Assembly (NCBI GenBank): GCA_004794655.1 | Contig: SMMW01000040.1 | Coordinates: 3,122,501 to 3,186,500, forward strand | Length of the DNA stretch: 64,000 bases | Source: Marisa cornuarietis | Lineage: Eukaryota; Mollusca; Gastropoda; Architaenioglossa; Ampullariidae | Reading direction: 5' to 3' | Part shown: piece by piece, positions 12,519 to 23,344 of the stretch | Position numbering within the stretch: position 1 is the stretch's first letter | Layout of the letters: every line of letters begins with the position of its first letter | The notes under the pieces: model-generated | What the model was told of the DNA's origin: nothing | The model's database searches: none | What the model saw: only the letters and a program-made list of their open reading frames with translations | Program-made: the position numbers and the translations under genes

Positions 12519-12530
12519 TGACTTCATATG
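12349..12530. repeat. Composite array: palindrome plus GT and GA runs
   Basis: The 14-bp palindrome ACTTCATATGAAGT occurs at 12349 and 12398, again with one change at 12437, and truncated at 12521. The units GATGGACTTCATATGAAGT are separated by (GT)n and (GA)n tracts of differing length, the last being a perfect GT run at 12453-12517. The palindromes appear to have been duplicated together with the dinucleotide tracts. Confidence 0.8.
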
Positions 12531-12825
12531 CTCCACTCTGATACAGTCACCTACTTTCACTGGCTCGCGACTCTCGTCGTGGTGTGAGCCGTATTCATAT
12601 TCTTATTTAGTGGCTTCTTTTGTTGCGAGCGTTCCCGACGCCAAGTGGAGCCGGAGTTAATTTCTGTTAATTAGTCTAACAAATCAGTTATGCGTGCTAA
12701 ACGCCACAACAAGTTGCCCCTGTGATACCACAAGGGGCGGCTTCCAGAAACTTCGGCGTGTGTTTTGAAGTGCCTGGGAGTCTAATAGCTTTTAACCACG
12801 TTGCTCTATTTGCTGATATTGGCAC

Positions 12826-13000
12826 ACCCTCACACACGCACGAACACACATGCGGGCACACACTCAAACATACACGCACACACATAAAAAGAGGCTCGCA
12901 CACATATACACAGAGGCACGCGCGAACGCGCGCACACACACGCAAGCACACTGACACATACACACGCACGCACACGCACACACATACACACAAAAGCACG
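12826..13000. repeat. Imperfect CA-rich tract
   Basis: A long interrupted CA array with frequent CG, TA and GA substitutions, clearly an aged microsatellite. Open frames across it on both strands (Thr-His or Cys-Val rich) are artefacts. Confidence 0.8.
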
Positions 13001-13079
13001 CACTTATGTACAGAGGTGCATTCTTACTCACTTGGAATGCACGCAGCGATAGCGAGCAGGTGTGAGAGGGAATCCTGAA

Positions 13080-14730
13080 GGGCGAGCTAGTAGAGACACA
13101 CGTGGATGGAGTCGTTGGGTTGGGAAGGGGTGAGGAAGAAGGTGCCACATAGTAAAGGTGCGTAATAAAAATAAAGTTTTCGCAAGGAAATCAAAAGCTC
13201 TGGCATAAGGATGCAGCGATGTCTTGAATGCCCAACACAATCAAGGGATGACTGTTTCTGAAACGGTTTTTCTCGCAGCACCTGTCAAGGTTCAGGTTAC
13301 ATTAATCCATTTTTTATAGTGCACGGATGCATTGACTTACAGGTGAATTTTCTGTACGTGACTTTTGAAAAACAAAACTTTTAAAAAATCCTATTTTATA
13401 CAAAAGTTTCTTCACATTTGCAAAGGCTGAAAAAATCTAATCAATTCAGGAACCCCACTCAAATACTGCTTCTAATTTGCCTCTAATACCAAAGATAAAC
13501 AAACAGGATAATCTAAACCCTCGGCTGACCTGAAACAATAAGACTGGTATACGATGGTAAACAGACCTACGTTGTCAAGGTTACAGCTAAGAAGAAAGAA
13601 AAAGTTGATAAGGCATATTTGTGGACAGTTCTGTCGTCTCATTGTGCTCTCTTTCTGTTCATCCTGTTTATGGGCTTGTATCTCGAGAAAGAAAGGTTGA
13701 GGCGGACGTGTGTGTGGATGGAGGTGGGGGAGTAGGGCAAGGGGGCTGGGGGAACAAGGTGGTAGAGGTTGAGACTGCAAGACGATACAGTCCTTACCGC
13801 AGCAACTACCCATCGTTTCTTAGGTTAAACTCGTGAAATCGATAGATTCTTCCGGCAGCACAAATCTCCGAGGATCCGGCCCTACTGGTTCGTATAGAGA
13901 CATGTTTCACGCGATATAAAACAAATCACAACAGAATGTAATGACTTGTGTTAATGAAGGGTGTCAAAATTACGGTCTAATGGTGGCACCACTTCACCTC
14001 ACATTTCAGGGGCTTGTTTCCCCCTCCACCTACCGCTTCGTGAGACGCGTCTTCAAAAAACAAATGGCGGAAGTTGTCTTCCCATGGCATGGTGTAGGTT
14101 ACTTCCCTTAGGAGTAAGCACTTTAGAAGTAAGCGTTATCGATGCAGGATGCGACGAGAATGTTTTAAGTCTGAACGAAAGAAAATGAACGTGGGAATGA
14201 AGAGAAAGAGGGAACTGAAAAAAGAAAATGATGAATAAATAAAAGAATTAATGAATCGAAAAAGAAGGAAAAAGACTTCAGCAATAAATGAAAGAAATGG
14301 CTCATTAGTTTTATGGGCGGCTCATTCTAATTGCTAGCATAATATTTTACGGGTAGTCATGTTGGGTACGTCTGACGGTGTGTTGACTTGATTCTCTTTT
14401 TAAAAGGGGATCATTGTTACAAAGAGAGTTCGATCGGTGAGCAAAGGTGAGCATAAAGTGCAGAAGACTATCTTGCCCGCTCGGTGCAGTAAGGCACCTG
14501 GCCAATAGTTGCACCATCTCTTGTAGCTCATTTGTTTCCAGAGAGGTCAGCCCCAGTTCTTCAGCTTATCCCGGTCACCCGCCATGTGTAGGCTCTTCTT
14601 CGCAGTTTTTGGCTGAGGATTTCGATGCTGGAAAAAAACTCCTTTTCTTTCAACACCTGTTCTGTCACTTCTACATGTCTCCGGCTGCTAAAGAAGTTCT
14701 CTTGCTATTATTTTAGTATTTGTTTGTATG
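13080..14730. other. Non-coding stretch, nothing recognised
   Basis: No recognisable coding exon, RNA gene or mobile element was seen. A G-rich patch lies near 13720-13760 and a purine-rich A/G patch near 14170-14300. Confidence 0.5.
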
Positions 14731-14739
14731 CCCGTGGCT

Positions 14740-14995
14740 ATGGATGGAATACATCTGATGCCACGTTTGCGAGGCTTGATGATATGTTTGAGAATGTATA
14801 TTGTTTGCTCGTTTAATGATGTATATTGTTAGCAGGTTTGATGATGCATATTGTTAGTATGCTTTATCATGTATATTATTTGTATGTTTGATTATTTATA
14901 TATATATATATAGTTAGTATGCTTGATGATGCATATTGTCGGCGTGTTTGATCATTATATCGTTTTTGTGTTTGATCATGTATCTTGTTTGTATG
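14740..14995. repeat. Decayed flank of the 46-bp tandem repeat
   Basis: Shorter degenerate units of the form TTTGATGATG(T/C)ATATTGTT recur roughly every 25-35 bases, with an embedded TA run near 14896. They grade into the regular 46-bp array that starts at 14996. Confidence 0.6.
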
Positions 14996-15180
14996 TTTGA
15001 TGATGTATATTGTTTGTTTGTTGGTGTATATTGTTTGTATATTTGATGATGTATATTGTTTGTTTGTTGGCGTATATTGTTTGTATATTTGATGATGTAT
15101 AGTGTTTGTTTGTTGGCGTATATTGTTTGTATATTTGATGATGTATATTGTTTTTGTTTGATGGCGTATATTGTTTGTAT
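14996..15180. repeat. 46-bp tandem repeat, four copies
   Basis: The string TTTGATGATGTATA starts at 14996, 15042, 15088 and 15134, exactly 46 bp apart. Each unit ends with GTTGG(T/C)GTATATTGTTTGTA or a close variant. Asn/Ile/Thr-rich open frames on the minus strand come from the repeat and are not supported as genes. Confidence 0.85.
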
Positions 15181-15444
15181 GCAATTTTTCTTATCAACAT
15201 GTTTTTAGTGCTCATGATTAATTTACAACCTGATTTCTGCCAGCGAGTTTTATCGGGTTCTAAATAACCCTTTACGGTGGAATGATAATGAAAGAAACTG
15301 AAGAAAAACAACACGAAACCATTTTCTTCTATGCCTATTCCCCTGGCACAGTCATTCCACGTGTCTCAGCTGCCAAGACGAACCAAGACGAAAGTCATAG
15401 CTGTCGTCGGAGTTGCAGGTCGTAAAGCACGGGTAACACAGGTT

Positions 15445-15521
15445 GTAACACAAGAAGTAAACAAGCTCTTAACATTACAGGGCGTAACACAAGAGGTAAA
15501 CAAACTCTTAATATGGGCGAA
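15445..15521. repeat. 39-bp direct duplication
   Basis: Two adjacent copies, starting at 15445 and 15484, share GTAACACAAGA(A/G)GTAAACAA and the following CTCTTAA. The duplicated plus-strand reading VTQEVNKLL is in frame because 39 is a multiple of three. No wider protein similarity is recognised. Confidence 0.7.
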
Positions 15522-15789
15522 ACACAACACACTGTACACAGACTGTCGACGCAACCAGCTGATGCTTGTTTCTACGCCACCGCATTATCAACTGATAACT
15601 TGCGCAATGCTCGATGTTACGCAAGTTTCGCCAGGCTTCTGCAGAAAGAAGATAACCCTCTCTGGGTCTTTATTCCTTTTTTTTTTCCTTCACGCTGCTT
15701 ATTTCAGCGAAACTCCCGCGTGCAAGCATAATCCTGTTTTTGAGGTGGTTTTTTTTTCGTCCTTCGCATCTCTCAGCAAATAACTTTGT

Positions 15790-17160
15790 TTATACCAGTC
15801 CCATATATTCGCAAAGTTATCTCCTCGAAATCTGAGGCGCTACGCTGTCCCATGCTTTGCCAGGATCGTGCAAATTCAAAGCATCGTGAGATGCGCGTGA
15901 AAAATGTAGCGTGGGAGTGATGACGTCATGAGGGAGAGCCGTATTCCCCGAATTTTTGTCTCTTTTTCTGCATTGAGTGATAGACTGAAGGAGAAAAGAC
16001 GGAGCCATTAAAAGAAAGGAGAGGCTGGGTGGGGTAACGAGGTATTATTATCGCAGAGACACATGCTGCCTGTGGCACCCGTTACCGCATTGTCTGTACC
16101 GCTCTATTTCTCAGTCCATTAGAACATTGTCGGTACCACTCTATATTTCATTCCAGTTTACTTTATTGAAATGAAATGAGCGTGGGAGTTTGCTTTTTTG
16201 CGGAAACGGGAAACTCCGTAATACACAAAAAAGTAGAATCTTCGATGCATCACATTAAGCATATATACAATCTGATGCTCTTGGAGGAATAACAGGATTA
16301 CATAACACGCATACTAAGATAAACATTCCGGACTTATGCCTACTGTGCATCGCCAGAGAAAATGTCAGTCAAGTAAATGTGCAAATAATAATAATAATAC
16401 TTTTTGCAATCTACGCCAGTCTATTTTACAAAGTCGAGAAAATGCCCACTGGCATAATAAATGTTAAGACCTTACTAAAAAAAAAAGTCGCAACTTTTTA
16501 TTCAATCTCTTTTGCTATTTTTAAATGCGGTATTATGATACATTTATTTATATACGTATGCATTATATTATATATGCATTATGTAACCTTACCTATTCAT
16601 TTCTTACAAGATGATAAAATGTGCACAGGTTTAAAGTCCAAATCCATAGACTTATTCTTCAAATATAACCGACTCTGTGATCAAGCTTTTTGTCAGAAGC
16701 CATCCCCTTCATGTTGAGGCGTGGTTTGGCTGTGGTTGTCGGAGGGTCTGCGGGACCTGGTCATTGGTTATTATAGAGTCCTGCTCGGGTTTCTTTGACA
16801 CTTAAAGTGTCACGCGATCACCTTTGTCTGCACCTGCGCCAGCCACCCGTGACCAAAACAAACAAAAAAATTTAAACCCGTCGACGCACGTACCCCGCCT
16901 GACGTGACTTGATATGCGAAACCGGATGCTTGAGCGCCGTAGCGTGACTTTGTTGCGGTTGGCTAACCAGTCTCGTGTAGATAAATGTAGCTAGTAGCCA
17001 GTCTTAGCCTGTTACAATCGTGTCCATCTCAGCTAATTGCAATACACTAACATGTTTCAACGAGTAGCAGTCAGTCATGCCCCACAGGTAGATAGCAAAA
17101 CTCAGCAAATGTATCTGACCAGGATTGGCTTAATTCTGTTATTTAAGTCAACTAAACTTG
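15790..17160. other. Non-coding stretch
   Basis: Contains a perfect CRE octamer at 15921-15928 and a small perfect hairpin, TGACACTTAAAGTGTCA, at 16797-16813. An AT-rich segment lies at 16370-16620. No exon or element was recognised. Confidence 0.5.
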
Positions 17161-17173
17161 AATCGTGTTGGAT

Positions 17174-17409
17174 GAGGGCCCCCGGTAGTGTAGTGGTTAA
17201 AACACTCGCTTGTCACCACTGCAGTGAGCGGCTCAGGGTTCAGATCTCGTCTCGGGACACTCTCTGTATGTGACACCTGTTCGCAGGGCTGGGCGGCGGG
17301 GGTTTTCTCCGGGTACTCCGGTTTCCTCCCCCCTCCCTTTCCCCCCGTAGTGCGAAATCACCGCAAGGTGGAAGCACTTTCCAACTAAATAAACAACAAC
17401 AACAACAAC
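17174..17409 (+). mobile_element. Full-length tRNA-derived SINE with 12-bp target duplication
   Basis: The insertion is flanked by the perfect direct repeat ATCGTGTTGGAT at 17162-17173 and 17410-17421. The head has an A-box-like GTAGTGTAGTGGTTAAAACA and a B-box-like GGTTCAGATCTCG, as in tRNA-derived SINEs. A central block reads TTTTCTCCGGGTACTCCGG, followed by a C-rich tract, then GTGCGAAATCACCGCAAGG and GGAAGCACTTTCC, and a tail of AAC repeats. Related copies lie at 7871-8115 (minus) and 20061-20232 (plus), with fragments near 43590 and 49319. The conserved central block resembles the shared core domains known from some animal SINEs, but I cannot name the family without a search. Confidence 0.9.
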
Positions 17410-17477
17410 ATCGTGTTGGATTGTTGTAGTTGGTCTTAGGTAGCTCGTCCTTAGGCCTGACCCAGCTAACTATTGCA

Positions 17478-17800
17478 GTCAGTCAGTCAGTCAGTCGTCC
17501 CTTGCCTGGCACCTGGCGTTGGGGGGAGCACATGGATAGACGCTGCAGCTGATAGGGCCCGCCACTCTTGCCTATTTTGGGCAATAGTCAGCAGGTCCTG
17601 TACAGGACGACCAGTCCAGTCTTTGACGTTCGTAAGTCAGTTCTTTCTCTGACCACCGCGGCGTCGGCCACCCTCCAAGGTGCCTTGAAGGATAGTCTTC
17701 GACAAGGTGTCGTGCCGGGTTACATGGCCAAAGAAGACCAGCTTACGTCGCTTGACTGTTGATAGTAGAGGTTCCTGGTGTCCTACGAGTGCGGCAATGG
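17478..17800 (-). mobile_element. RTE-like LINE, C-terminal reverse transcriptase remnant
   Basis: The minus strand translates to the C-terminal end of an RTE-type LINE polyprotein. The segments in order are GHQEPLLSTVKRRKLVFFGH, then TRHDTLSKTILQGTLEGGRR, then NVKDWTGRPVQDLLTIAQ and WRALSAAAS. These motifs are well known at the end of RTE-clade endonuclease/reverse transcriptase proteins. One in-frame stop (TGA where TGG is usual) after RGGQRKN marks it as dead. Downstream on the minus strand is a short ACTG-repeat tail at about 17477-17496, consistent with the simple-repeat 3' ends of this clade. The catalytic domains are absent. It lies 70 bp from the SINE. Confidence 0.85.
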
Positions 17801-17809
17801 TTGCAGCTG

Positions 17810-18879
17810 TTAGCTAATGACAATCTGTCTTAGCTCAGTGGCATCACCTTCGCTTTACTAGCTTGAGAGGGCTAGCTCTCTGCCTCTGCCTTTTGTACAT
17901 TTTAATGAATTAGTTTCCCTTTTCCCATGGTTTGGCCTGGGCCTTTTCTTGTGATGTTCTTAATTGTCCAGGACTTTTTCTTTCTTCTTCAAGTTTCTTT
18001 GTTTTGTAGACATTGTCTGCGAGATAACTCTAGTGTGATGCGGCCTCCTCTCTCTTTCTGTTTAGTAACTATGGCAACTGCGAGCTACCGCCAGTTTGAA
18101 CGAAGGCTCTGCAGACACACAATGATGATGAAAGGTCTGACATTCAAATTACCAATGTGACTCCTGAGGGGTTGTCTTGAGAGAAATCTACTAAATAGTT
18201 TCCTCTTTCACATAATCAAGAAATATGTAGTTTGTTACACAGAACTATATAGTGCTACAATATGACTGCCTACATCAGCAGTACAGAAGATCTGGCTCAG
18301 TTGTATAAAATGCTACAGTACAGATCTGCTGTAAATAAACGTGAGTAGGGGGTGTTTGGAGAGGAACACTCTTCCATAGTCAGTCGGACACCATTAAACC
18401 ATTCTCAGGACGACTCATTGCCACAGAAAGTATTATCTGCCAGTGATTCTTTGTGGGCAAGAGATTCTCGGCCTCAGCCAGCCAAGAGTACATCAGCAGC
18501 GGACTCAGATGGCACTACATTCCTGCGGTTAGTCATGTTCTTGAGCCTACATGCAGTACTGATTGGAGACTGATCGTTTGCAACATCATCAACTGATGAG
18601 AATATTAATCTGTGTCTATGACGTCAGATGAACTCCTGACGCCGAGTCGCTGGCTCATTCATCTGGTTCTTGGCCTTTCCTCATTCCTCTTCTCAAATGG
18701 AAACCTCAGGGACACCGCTCTTTCCTTATCTTGATGGATCGACTGACTTTCATTTCCAATATTTCTACTTGTCCCGATAGTAACATTCCCTACCCCCAAG
18801 TTGTTATTGCTGTTTGAATGTATGAGACATGATTTGAGCTGTTGGAATGGGGTGTGTACTAATTTATTTGTGCATTTCA

Positions 18880-18880
<1 letters not shown>
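17810..18880. other. Non-coding stretch
   Basis: No gene or element was recognised. One open frame at about 18352-18573 lacks an ATG and has no recognised similarity. A perfect CRE octamer lies at 18619-18626. Confidence 0.5.

Positions 18881-18884
<4 letters not shown>

Positions 18885-18930
<46 letters not shown>
18885..18930. repeat. (GT)n microsatellite
   Basis: Twenty-three perfect GT dinucleotides. Confidence 0.95.
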
Positions 18931-18932
<2 letters not shown>

Positions 18933-19414
18933 ACATTTTGCAAACGCCATCAGCCCCTCCATCAGAAGTTGGTATGTACGTGCTAAATAGTCACGATGAT
19001 GATGATGGTGGTGATTATTATTATCAATAATTTAGTAACAATTTATTACTTATGTACTTATAAATGTATTTATGTATATTTTCAGGTTTTGACTTCATTT
19101 TATTATTTATTGACAAATATAACAGATATTTAGGGACTTGACTGTAATAAATCTAGTGCAGTTTGCTGCCCTCAGGTAATCTCTCAGCTAGAGGAAATAA
19201 ATTAATCCCTCTCATCTAGGAGATAAGTCAGTGAGCTACTAGTGACGAACAACCTCTCACCCCCCCCCACACCCATAGTCACTTGTCAACAAAGCTGAGC
19301 CGTGTTCAGGGTTATAAGCATCACTTTGAAACCGAGGATCTTGCTGAGCTAACTGGCGTCCAGCAGTGAGGATTTCAAAGAGAGGTTACAAGCGACAGCT
19401 GAGGTCAGGTGATA

Positions 19415-19533
19415 CCAGGGGCCAGTTGCATGACATGTTTCTTAAAGCTGGTAACGAGATGCGACGGAAGTCTAGTTTAAAACAGTTTTATCTTATATTT
19501 TAGCAGTTTTATCGTGTTGTGCAACGCGTTTGG
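19415..19533. mobile_element. MITE-like element, copy 2 (partial)
   Basis: The left end CCAGGGGCCAGTTGCATGAC matches the family end at 4276. The interior shares CGGAAGTC and ACAGTTTTATCTTA-like strings and TTTTAGCAGTTTTA with copy 1. The right end is damaged: TTGTGCAAC is kept but GGCCCCTGG is replaced by GCGTTTGG. At about 119 bp it is an internally deleted relative of the 271-bp copy. Confidence 0.65.
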
Positions 19534-20060
19534 CAGTTGAAACTAATTACAGTCAGGATATCATTGTAAACCTTTTTGAGATATTTATTTGTAGTGATCA
19601 TTGACATGTGTCAGGTACCGCACACATAGTGGTGAGCCGACATAAAAACTGGAAAAGGACAGACCCAGATCAGGATGAAGGTCACATATATGCTTAATTT
19701 TTTCGAGAAGGTCCATAGCAGTAGCTTGAGCTGACGTGTGTCTAAAGGGCAGATGGTCACATTGATTGGATTTGCATAGTCGGCTGTTGGCGTCCTTTTA
19801 AAAGCTAGTCCTTTGAAGTTCCATTGGAAGCTCACATTTACACACAAACGAAAAATGAACTTGGAGGTTGGCGGGGAAGTAGAAAGAGCTCCTTTTATAT
19901 ATAAGTCCTACAGCCCGTTTCGAGAAAAACGTGAAAATAAAGTAAAATTACTGGTATAATATAATGCAAGTATAAAAATAATAATGAAGAAGAAGCCTTC
20001 AACACTAGTGGCGTTTGCCATTGAATTCTGAAAAATAGTGTTGCTCTCAATGTAGTAGTA

Positions 20061-20232
20061 GCGGGGGTACACGGTGGTTTAGCGGTGAAGACAATTGTTT
20101 GTTGCCACTCGTCTCGGGACTCTCTATGAATTACCTGTCTGACCGTCGGTGATTTTCTCCGGGTACTCCGGTCCCCCCCCCCTCCATCAGTGCAAAATCT
20201 CCTCAAAGAGGAAGCACTTTATTACTAAACCA
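20061..20232 (+). mobile_element. tRNA-derived SINE, shortened copy
   Basis: The sequence aligns with the SINE at 17174. It has a head with CACGGTGGTTTAGCGGTGAAGA, a shortened B-box region with CTCGTCTCGGGACTCTC, then GATTTTCTCCGGGTACTCCGG, a C-run, GTGCAAAATCTCCTCAAAG and GGAAGCACTTTATTACTAAA. About 50 bp of the middle is missing compared with 17174. No target duplication was seen. Confidence 0.8.
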
Positions 20233-20861
20233 TCCAGCCAACCAAGAACAGCATCAGAAGGCTTGTGGCACAGGATATATGCACGTACGTCAAATGATAT
20301 CGACACAAGACTACTACAAAGAAAAGAAACAGAATACCAGAACAAGACTTCTCGGCAGATGTTCCTGGAGAGAAAGAGAGAGAGAGACAAGGGGGTAGTG
20401 GGGAACACAAAGGTAAAGGAGGAACCGATGTAGAGTAAAAGAGAACTTCAAGTGCTAGGAAGTAACTTCAGGACCCCTCAAGCAGACAGACAATACAATG
20501 AACGATGTTTTACTTTTGTTAATGACCAGCAATAAGGCGATATTCATTAGCTGGATTCGTGTCTGGAAGATTGTTTCTCTAACATAACATCATGTTGGTA
20601 CATTCTAAGATGTTAGACATACGTACAAACGACTGTCAAGTCAAAATACTTCACTTGTAGAGAACTGATGTTTTGATTCAGTACTCGGCAACGGAAATAA
20701 AATAGGTATGGATAGTGAGAGCTTATCTTAACTTTATTTAAACTTTTAACATTTAAAAATAAAACCTCCTTCCTAGTCCTTGGGTCATATATAAGTTCTG
20801 AAGTCTTATATAAGTCTTACATAAGTCTTTTATAAGTTTGAGAATAAATTTGAACGACGGT

Positions 20862-20985
20862 GGACTAAGATCCTGCGTGCGTGTAACGTCTCAGGAATTA
20901 AGCCAGACAATAAAGTTTTAATTCAGAAAACATCTTGGGGGGTAAATAAGTGAGACGTTGTTGTATGCACCCGGGATCTTAGTCT
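20862..20985. mobile_element. Small fold-back element (about 124 bp)
   Basis: The left arm GGACTAAGATCC ... GTCTC is mirrored by GAGAC ... GGGATCTTAGTCT at the right. The arms are about 30 bp with a few mismatches and a 3-base gap. The interior has a second small inverted repeat, AATTAA...TTTTAATT. The organisation fits a very short MITE. No target duplication is evident and no second copy was seen in the window. Confidence 0.5.
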
Positions 20986-20989
20986 AGTC

Positions 20990-23340
20990 TAACCTCTTTG
21001 TTTACATTAAGCATCCACAACTTCTTGTCCTCTTAGTGACTCAGCGCTACCTATCGGATTACGCCCCTTGGTTCCCCCGCCAGATATTGCTCATTCCATC
21101 GATGAAAACGCTAAGCTATGTACTTTGAGCCCTTGGTGGCAAGTGGTGAAGAGTCTAATCTCGTTGAGCAATCCAAGCAAGGTCCTGGCCGCCGGGGTTC
21201 TAGAGGACCGCACGGCTGATCTCACAAAACACCGGGGGTTTAACCTTGCTTTCATGTCTCCGAGATAACGGTACAGCGATCGTAATCACCTGGGCGAGAC
21301 GAAACATGTGGCCAAACCTTTTTTCAATTGGTGAGGAGGGGAGGGGACGGCCACCAGCGCTACCCTGACACCTCGACTACCCCTCCCCCTCACCTCGTGT
21401 GCGACACTGTGGGACAGGTGCCAGTGAATCAGCATGTCGCCCACACCAATCTTCCTTATCTACTTCACGCGTTGTGGCTGGGCGGGGAAGGGAGGGGTGA
21501 AGGAGCAAATGTCAGAGGTCCCACAGGTACGTCACATCTCGTCAGGTGACGTCAGGGACTGCGAGTGGAGAAGGAAGTCGAGCACGTTTAATTAACACGG
21601 AAGTAGTGTATAAGCTCAGAAATTATGATATTTGTACTTTTTTAGTCATGTATATTGCCATATACTAAACAAGCTAATTCTCTATCTCTTTCTCTCACAG
21701 ACGACAAGGAAACGTTGGGGATACAAACAAAGAACAGACAAGATGTAGGGAAAAAACAGAGAGAGAGAGAGGGGCACGAAGAAAAAAATAACATGGTGTC
21801 AATCTTTGTAATCGTCACATTCTATGTCTTCCCCACTTTTCCCCTCCCTCCCTAACTCCCCACACGAATGCCCACCGACAAAAGACATTTTATCGACATG
21901 CCCATTGCCCACAACCTATGAAGACCCATTCATCTCGATCCTACTTTATGTACTAACGGCTGGCTGCCGTTTTACGACAAACCGGTGGTGGCCCAGGCAT
22001 GTCTTGACAAGATAACACTTCTGAATCGTTACAACACCCTAGCGTTGGCGGCGATGTTAATAAGAAACATTTGACACTGTAGCATGTCTGTTCATACAGT
22101 TCTCTTCGCTAACTCCCAGTCTGCGAGCCTTTGAAGTCGAACAAAAGAGGGGCGAGAGGTGGTGTGCGCCTGCTGTCGCATCAGGTTGAAGTATGTGCAC
22201 AAACTCGCCTCTCACAAGCACTGGGACAGCCGGCCCCTTCTATTCTGTCGGCTTAATGTCGAGATAATTCGCGCTTTTCTTGCGGTATGACGTTGGGCTC
22301 GTCCTCAGCTGGAGATGGGCTGAATGTAGGGAGGGATTAAAGGTTGGTGTTGGTGGGATTAAATGTCTTACAGGTCTTTCCTTACGTGGCTGTGTGTGTG
22401 TGTGTGTGTGTGTGTGTTTGTCCGTCTGTTTACCTGCATTACCTTAGCTGCTGATTTGGCGAAAAACAGTCGGCGTGCTTTCCTTTCTGCCCAATCTCAC
22501 ACCTTGTCCAGTGAGCTTTGCAAGGAGGTCTTACCTGAAGGTTAGCATCTTCATCAGCGGTGAAAGAAGCTGTTGATTCACGGCCTTGGTTTTCATTTGT
22601 TTTGTTTTAGCTTTTGCTATCTAGATCGTGAAGAAAAAGTCTCAGGATGGGGGTTTGACCGTAACCGATCCGGTCAGTCCTGCCCTATCTTTTCCCGAGG
22701 CTTTCACAAGGGCAGGGCTGACGAGCTAAATAGCCCCGGAGTTTATTTCAATTAGCTGAGGTCACTTGAGTTAGATGGTCAGTGCTGACTGCGAATCCGA
22801 ATCATGAGTCCCTCGCAGTGAAAGCAAGTTAACTGGGTTCCACCAGGATGTCGTTCTCCCATGTCATCTGTGGAGAACCTTGTCAGCTTTAGCATCTGTC
22901 AAGTCTCTTGGCCCTTCCCCGAAGAATTGTACAGATCGAGGGACTAAACTGACTGATCTAAGTTCACATGGATTCAGTGAATAATGGAATAAGAATTGTC
23001 ATGAGTCTTTTAGAAGGTACAGTAGCCTGAACATGAAGAGAATAAGACATATAAGCTAAGCCCAATGGCAGGAAGAAAGACATACGAACAGACAGTCACG
23101 GGTATAAATTTTTTTTATAAATGTTACCAAAGCAGTTCCTGTTCTACGAGATTAGTTACATACAAGCAGCCAGAGAGTGAGAAAAGAGGGGCGAACATTT
23201 TAGTCGCCTGAATGGACAGGCCAAAGTCAAGGCCACCGCGACGAAGGACAAAAATATGAAAATTGTGATCACTTTACCTGAAGTGCGGTGCTTCTTGTGC
23301 TCATATGTGGACTTTCATATCTATAATTTAGTATACCATA
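20990..23340. other. Non-coding stretch
   Basis: Contains a perfect CRE octamer at 21547-21554, a short GT run at 22391-22417, and a 14-bp near-perfect hairpin at 22673-22722. No exon, RNA gene or transposon was recognised. Confidence 0.5.
22673..22722. other. Hairpin with 14-bp arms
   Basis: GTCAGTCCTGCCCT (22673-22686) and AGGGCAGGGCTGAC (22709-22722) pair with a single mismatch around a 22-base loop. It could be a small structured RNA or a chance palindrome. No conservation information is available. Confidence 0.3.
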
Positions 23341-23344
23341 GACT

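Noticed and set aside
17218..17250. tRNA gene suggested by A/B-box-like strings
   Set aside because: The strings belong to the SINE head; no complete cloverleaf can be drawn.
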